DNA from: Methylobacterium pseudosasicola
GTDB lineage: Bacteria; Pseudomonadota; Alphaproteobacteria; Rhizobiales; Beijerinckiaceae
Assembly (NCBI RefSeq): GCF_900114535.1
Contig: NZ_FOTK01000017.1
Coordinates: 62,001 to 126,000 of the forward strand
Length of the DNA: 64,000 nt
Reading direction: 5' to 3'
Below the pieces are notes generated by a model. That model did no database searches, was not told where the DNA came from, and saw only the letters and a program-made list of their open reading frames with translations. The translations under genes and the position numbers were made by a program. Position 1 is the stretch's first letter. Each line of letters opens with the position of its first letter. Of the stretch, positions 60,038 to 64,000 are shown one piece after another.

Positions 60038-60994
60038 TTACGTACCCTGAAGAAGCCCCTGAGGTTTCACATTCAATTCATGGGTTGTAAGTCCCAGCGT
60101 TGATGCTTCTGGAGCGAGCGAGAGCGTGACGCCGTCCGTGGCGGACGGGGTGACCAGGTAATCCGGGATGATTACCTGGCGCTCCTTTCTGGGCTTCGCA
60201 CCTCCCGATAGCTTCGCGTCGCCGAGGGCAGCCTTCCCGGAGCGGAGCGCTTTCGTCCTTTCGAGGTCCCCGACCAGTCGCCTGAGTTTGTCCCGCATGG
60301 TTGGGACAGACGCTGTTGAACCGAAACGGTCGATGGCTCGTGCCGGATCGAGGTCCACGAAACTGAATAGGGCGTCCCGCACCCGGGCCCGAGCGTAGCG
60401 GTAGACACATCGTGGTATGCCGTGGAGCTTCATGCTGTCCGGATGAATCCGAACGATGAGGTCCTGTTCGACGACATCGATCAACCAATCGGGCGGGGTG
60501 ATCGCCCACCCAGGTTCGGTGGGATCGGTATCGTCCGGCTCGCACCGTTCCAGCAGCCAGAACGTGAGGACCTTGCGCCCCGTCACCTCAAACGGGAGGT
60601 TCGTCTCCACCCGCGTCGCGCACAAGCGTTCGAGGGTCGAGGCGAGATCCTCATGTTGCGCGCCCCCGGGCCCTTTCCCGATGTACCGAAGCAATTTGGA
60701 ACGGGTGATCGACAGGACGATGTCGCGTCGAGGTTCGTGGCGCACGCGGATGCGATCGCGCAGCTCGGTGATCACCCAGATAAGGATGTTCACGTCCGAC
60801 ACGAAGGCCATGCCTTTGGTCCGCTCGGTGGTCACGAGCAGCGTGATGTCTCCTGATTTGTCGGGGAAGCGGATGTCCTCGGTCCGGCCCTCGGCCAGGG
60901 CCAGGAACGGAAACTCCAGCATCACTGCGGCTTCGTAACGATGTCCGCCATGCGGATCGGCGGTGGCGCCCCCCGGGGGCGTTTCGTCGGTCAT
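60038..60994 (-). CDS. repA: Plasmid replication initiator RepA (RPA family)
   Basis: 318 residues from ATG 60994, with GGGAG six bases upstream. The RPA-type start EFPFLALAEGRTEDIRFPDK is followed by FVSDVNILIWVITELRDRIR, ITRSKLLRYIGKGPGGAQHEDL and a winged-helix-rich middle (LCATRVETNLPFEVTGRK, PPDWLIDVVEQDLIVRIHPD). These initiators bind plasmid origins in alphaproteobacteria. Finding one here suggests that this part of the island derives from an integrated plasmid, or that the window is from a replicon carrying it. No parAB is visible. Confidence 0.88.
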   Translation of the reverse strand: MTDETPPGGATADPHGGHRYEAAVMLEFPFLALAEGRTEDIRFPDKSGDITLLVTTERTKGMAFVSDVNILIWVITELRDRIRVRHEPRRDIVLSITRSKLLRYIGKGPGGAQHEDLASTLERLCATRVETNLPFEVTGRKVLTFWLLERCEPDDTDPTEPGWAITPPDWLIDVVEQDLIVRIHPDSMKLHGIPRCVYRYARARVRDALFSFVDLDPARAIDRFGSTASVPTMRDKLRRLVGDLERTKALRSGKAALGDAKLSGGAKPRKERQVIIPDYLVTPSATDGVTLSLAPEASTLGLTTHELNVKPQGLLQGT

Positions 60995-61467
60995 CGGCTT
61001 CTCCCTGCTCACATGCAGGGGGACGAGGCCGAGCACCGGCTCGGCAGGCCGCGGAAAAACCCTGCAAGAACATATAGGCCGGCGGCGCTCGGTCGAACGC
61101 GCACGGGCACGCCGCTGAGGCAAGTGTCGGATCCGGTGTCGCGTCCAAGCCACGGATGTGTTCGTGCCCGGTGCGCCAAACGCATCCCCCGGGGTAGCGC
61201 TCAGGTCGCTGAGTGCACTCAGATCGGCGCCGGATATCTCGGCTCCAATCCTTCGTACCGGGCTGAATGGATACGGCTCACATCGCCCCAGTGCTCGTGC
61301 CGGCGATGAAGCTCGGGCTTGAGCAAGCGGCGGATGAGAGCTGTGGCCACACCCCATCAACGAGCGGAAAGCGCTTCATCCCTGATCGGGCGGGTCCAGG
61401 GTGTCCAAGACCTTATTTTTGAGAAGGGGGACGAAACCGCATAAATCCCCTCTCTTGGACGCCGCCA
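60995..61467. other. Divergent region between repA and the HTH gene
   Basis: No supported gene. A perfect 14-bp palindrome ctgagtgcactcag lies at 61209-61222 and could be an operator or part of an origin. I see no clear tandem iterons. Confidence 0.45.
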
Positions 61468-61881
61468 ATGCCCCGCCGCGCGAAGAACCACATCCCCAAC
61501 CCGATCGATCGTCACATCGGCAAGCGCATGCGGCTGCAGCGGATGATCCGCGGGCACACGACGTACAGCCTCGCCGAGGTGCTGGGCCTCAACGAGCGTA
61601 CGTACCGGGACTATGAGACTGGAGCGCTCCGGCTGAGCCCGTACCGGCTGGTGCAGATCGCGCGGGCGCTGTGCGTCGAGCCAGGCTTCTGGTTCGTGGG
61701 GGCGCCGAGCGGCGTGTTCGAGCCGAGCCCGCCGATCGACACCGGCGGCATGGGCGACGGCGACACGCGCCGGCTGCTTCGGGCGTGGGACGCCATCACC
61801 GGCAAGCCCAGAAAGCACTTGCTTGGTATCGCAATGGCGATGGTGAAGGCTGATTCCGGCCCGCGTAAGCCATTGGAATAA
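61468..61881 (+). CDS. XRE-type helix-turn-helix regulator
   Basis: 137 residues. The HTH is IGKRMRLQRMIRGHTTYSLAEVLGLNERTYRDYETGALRLSPYRLVQIARAL (residues ~17-68; elements cited: SLAEVLGLNERTYRDYETG), a Cro/CI-like fold. The C-terminal part (GDTRRLLRAWDAITGKPRKHL) probably dimerises. It is divergent from repA and may control plasmid replication genes or its own promoter. Confidence 0.82.
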   Translation: MPRRAKNHIPNPIDRHIGKRMRLQRMIRGHTTYSLAEVLGLNERTYRDYETGALRLSPYRLVQIARALCVEPGFWFVGAPSGVFEPSPPIDTGGMGDGDTRRLLRAWDAITGKPRKHLLGIAMAMVKADSGPRKPLE

Positions 61882-62154
61882 AACAGTCTCAAAAATTATT
61901 TGCTACTTTTGCTCTTTAGAAAAATTCTAAATAGCTATCAGACATTATGGCCACCCCCCTATGTGGGTGCCGCGGACCCGCCGGTCATTCCGGAAGATTT
62001 CGCGCTTCCATACGTCGCCAGCGAATATGTTTCGGCACAACGCCGAGGATCAATCGCCGGTGAACGTTCATCAGTTTAACAATGTGTCATTCCAATCATC
62101 ATTTCAGAGTTTATGTATATAAATCTGAATAAAATTGAAAGCTTGTACAAAGTC

Positions 62155-62439
62155 ATGAGCGTAAATAGCAAGTACGTTGTTGGTAATCTATACGTCAAGT
62201 GCGTCTTTACTAAAGAGCATTATCAAATGGATGCCCTTTTTTCGCTGAGGAAGGCTTTGCGTACGTTGTTCGGTGATGGGTACGATATATCTTCCATGCC
62301 TTTGACAATCACTGTTCCGAAGGGGTCCGATTTTGTAGAAATCGATGAAGCTCTGACTCAAGAATTCAAGAAGTATCCTGCTTTGAAGGGTATGCGATTT
62401 CAGCTTCAGATGTGTCGAGATATGTTGATTGTACAGTAG
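62155..62439 (+). CDS. AT-rich small protein, paralogue 1 of a tandem pair
   Basis: 94 residues from ATG 62155. The frame is open from ATG 62113, but the later start makes it align without gaps to its neighbour: both have 43 residues up to LFGxGY. Shared positions include the VP of TITVPKGSDF, L..EF.K and LKGM.F. It contains SLRKALRTLFGDGYDISSMP and EFKKYPALKGMRFQLQMCRD. No family recognised. Base composition is far AT-richer than the rest of the window, suggesting recent acquisition. Confidence 0.6.
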   Translation: MSVNSKYVVGNLYVKCVFTKEHYQMDALFSLRKALRTLFGDGYDISSMPLTITVPKGSDFVEIDEALTQEFKKYPALKGMRFQLQMCRDMLIVQ

Positions 62440-62510
62440 TTTACTTACAGCACACCGCCAAAATCGCTCATTGCGGATCAACACCGAACCGTCAAACACA
62501 GGAGTTTAAC

Positions 62511-62792
62511 GTGAACAATAACTTTTCTACCCGTTGCTTGAAGATGAGCTACAAGTTTTGTGCTAATAATAAAGATAGTATTGAGAATAGTAACAACGCT
62601 CTAAATGTTGTTTTGAGTCAACTGTTCGGTACGGGATACCGTATGACAAAGTCATCGTGCTTAATTTATGTTCCCATTACTTGTAATTATTTCATCATTG
62701 TTAATACTCTCCGTAATGAATTTGGAAAACAGCTGCCGTTGAAAGGGATGAGTTTTCGAGTTGACTTGCGAGAGCGCATGAAAGAAATTTGA
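62511..62792 (+). CDS. AT-rich small protein, paralogue 2 of a tandem pair
   Basis: 93 residues from GTG 62511, which has AGGAG (62500-62504) six bases upstream. It aligns without gaps to the preceding gene: NALNVVLSQLFGTGYRMTKS against ALFSLRKALRTLFGDGYDIS, then YVP..., LRNEFGKQLPLKGMSFRVDL. The gap between the two genes is 71 bp. A strong hairpin and a terminator follow. Function unknown; a duplicated immunity- or antitoxin-like role is only a guess. Confidence 0.66.
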   Translation: MNNNFSTRCLKMSYKFCANNKDSIENSNNALNVVLSQLFGTGYRMTKSSCLIYVPITCNYFIIVNTLRNEFGKQLPLKGMSFRVDLRERMKEI

Positions 62793-62836
62793 ACATAACA
62801 ACCGGCAAACAGCTTTTAACTGGGAAATGCCATATA

Positions 62837-62873
62837 GCTCCGGGAATTATCAAGATCAGATAATTCCCGGAGC
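62837..62873. repeat. Perfect 15-bp hairpin downstream of the AT-rich pair
   Basis: Arms gctccgggaattatc and gataattcccggagc are exactly complementary around the 7-base loop aagatca. It lies just before a second hairpin with a T-tract, so it could stabilise the 3' end of the transcript or be a protein-binding site. Confidence 0.8.
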
Positions 62874-62879
62874 GCCTGT

Positions 62880-62898
62880 CCGGGGCACCCCGGTTTTT
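62880..62898 (+). terminator. Rho-independent terminator
   Basis: ccggggcaccccgg folds to a short GC stem and is followed by five T residues (62894-62898). It ends the transcript of the AT-rich paralogue pair. Confidence 0.75.
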
Positions 62899-63304
62899 CC
62901 ACGACGCTTGAATTTTTAGATTTCAGAGGCCGTGCGACTTTGTCGGACGACAACCCAGACACTGCGCCGCTTGATCTTTGCCTGCCGATCAACGCCGGTA
63001 CACTGGTGTCACGCATTATGGCTCGGGCGAGACTCCTCGCATGCTCGGAGCTATACGCTTTTAAGCAGCGATCACTGCACCGTGGCGCCGGCAAAGGTCT
63101 CGTTTGACTGCAGGATCACGTTGTACACCGCGGCTCATCAAGGACGGCGTATTGTATGGCGACGAGGGACATGGTGGCCGCAGAATGTCTTTCGCGCGTC
63201 ATGATCAGGAACTGGGTGCTCCGTTCTCATCGAGCAACTCCGGTGGTAAATTTTGACCATGCCAAATTGAAGCTCTCGCTCTCGACACTCAGGATGCGAG
63301 ACCC
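62899..63304. other. Intergenic region with no supported gene
   Basis: Frames on both strands here (62932-63204 plus, 62816-63094 minus) have no ribosome binding site or recognisable product, and the minus one runs through the two hairpins. I see nothing else. Confidence 0.4.
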
Positions 63305-63613
63305 ATGATAGCCATTCAGCCGAAATTCCGCGTCAGAGACACGACTCCGCGCGAGTTCCCGCAGCTGACCGAGTTCGTAGTGGAGGGGCTCGTCAGCGGT
63401 ACATGGTCATTGTGCATGGTCGGAGACAACTTCGTCGCTCGCAGCACCCGAGATCAAGCTCAGGCGCTTGCCGACCGGCTTGAACGCGGCGAGGACATCT
63501 CTGAGGACTTCAAGCGGATGCCGGTTCGGTGGTGGGACAGGCCCGGGTTAGACCCATCACGACCGGTACCGACACGACACGCGGCCACGCGCGGCAGAGA
63601 TGACGAGGGATAA
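63305..63613 (+). CDS. Hypothetical protein
   Basis: 102 residues. The sequence (QLTEFVVEGLVSGTWSLCMV, then DNFVARSTRDQAQALADRLE and ISEDFKRMPVRWWDRPG) reads like a small alpha/beta protein with natural composition and returns to high GC. No family recognised and no clear ribosome binding site. It lies 41 bp before the next plus-strand gene. Confidence 0.5.
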   Translation: MIAIQPKFRVRDTTPREFPQLTEFVVEGLVSGTWSLCMVGDNFVARSTRDQAQALADRLERGEDISEDFKRMPVRWWDRPGLDPSRPVPTRHAATRGRDDEG

Positions 63614-63654
63614 GTCGATGGGCTCTGCCCGCCGACGGTGCGAGGGCCGATAGC

Positions 63655-64000
63655 ATGGATTGGTTCGAGCGGCTCACCGGGTTTCGGGAGACATGGTACG
63701 CGGAGACGCAATCCCGCTTGTCCGTGATCGACGGACGGCTGCACAGCCGGAATACGAACCGGACGTATGCGGTCGGCACGCTGACGCTGTCGTCGCTGGC
63801 GGAGCTGCGAAGCGCCGCAAGCGCTGTTCGTCGGTCCGGCCAGCTCCGGCTATCCATAGTCGAGGGCGATGTGCGAACCATGCACCGCCAGCCCGAGAAC
63901 CGTGAGGCACTGTTCCAGGTCGCCTCGCAGTTCAACATGTTGGAGATGGTCAGCTCGACCGTGACGCCGGAGGATGGCGTCACCCGCTACGAGCACGACC
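63655..64000 (+). CDS. Conserved protein of unknown function (3' partial)
   Basis: The open frame from ATG 63655 runs off the window: MDWFERLTGFRETWYAETQS, then YAVGTLTLSSLAELRSAASA, GDVRTMHRQPENREALFQVA and SQFNMLEMVSSTVTPEDGVT, ending RYEHD. I recall a family with this 'ALFQVASQFNxLEM...VTPExGVxxYExD' core in bacteria and fungi, with no established function. The rest, including any active-site residues, lies beyond 64000. Confidence 0.68.
   Translation, partial: MDWFERLTGFRETWYAETQSRLSVIDGRLHSRNTNRTYAVGTLTLSSLAELRSAASAVRRSGQLRLSIVEGDVRTMHRQPENREALFQVASQFNMLEMVSSTVTPEDGVTRYEHD

Noticed and set aside
62816-63094. Minus-strand 92-residue frame
   Set aside because: Runs through a perfect hairpin and a terminator; no ribosome binding site.
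44320-64000. Direct repeat of the tRNA-Glu 3' end as a right attachment site
   Set aside because: No second copy of gattcccgtagggcgcgcc was seen by eye; the boundary is probably outside the window.

Overview
The window is high-GC DNA from an alphaproteobacterium, most like Methylobacterium/Methylorubrum (inference). The reasons are the large alpha-glucan and trehalose locus with fused enzymes, aerobic-style cobalamin genes (cobU, cobO, cobQ, cobC, cobD), a malonyl-CoA synthetase and decarboxylase pair, an RPA-type RepA, and REP-like intergenic repeats.

Chromosomal part (1-44265). A ferredoxin-reductase-type fragment and an SGNH hydrolase are followed by an alpha-glucan/trehalose locus of about 27 kb: glgP, a GH13 alpha-glucosidase, glgA, glgB, treS-maltokinase, a GH13-glgE fusion, a malQ-treY fusion, treZ, glgX and otsA. 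Together they cover glycogen synthesis and breakdown, three routes to trehalose (OtsA, TreY/TreZ, TreS) and the GlgE route from maltose 1-phosphate back to glucan. A PIN-type toxin/antitoxin pair sits between treZ and glgX. Next come four small envelope/stress genes, malonyl-CoA genes, an MFS transporter, the head-to-head pair cobC/cobD, a 2-hydroxyacid dehydrogenase, a second MFS transporter and the operon cobU-cobO-cobQ, ending at tRNA-Glu.

Accessory part (44342-64000). After tRNA-Glu the composition becomes patchy and mobile or defence-type genes dominate. They are: a frameshifted DUF2958 gene; an intact Ec67-like retron (msr-msd RNA plus RT-TOPRIM protein); frameshifted umuD and umuC behind a 25-bp palindrome; a two-gene DUF4365 nuclease-like module whose nuclease has an in-frame stop; a protein ending in an exact SSB-type tail (DDDIPF); a nickel/cobalt efflux pair (rcnR, rcnA); two secreted proteins of unknown function; a serine recombinase with a res-like site; an HNH protein; a large protein with polymerase-like motifs; a RepA initiator; an HTH regulator; two tandem AT-rich paralogues; and a conserved family running off the right edge. 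This looks like a composite island, part integrated plasmid and part defence cargo. Its right boundary and any integrase are not in the window.

Strongest leads: the complete retron, the SSB-tail protein, the polymerase-like protein beside RepA, the DUF4365 pair, the AT-rich paralogues, and a cluster of four inactivating lesions around an intact retron.
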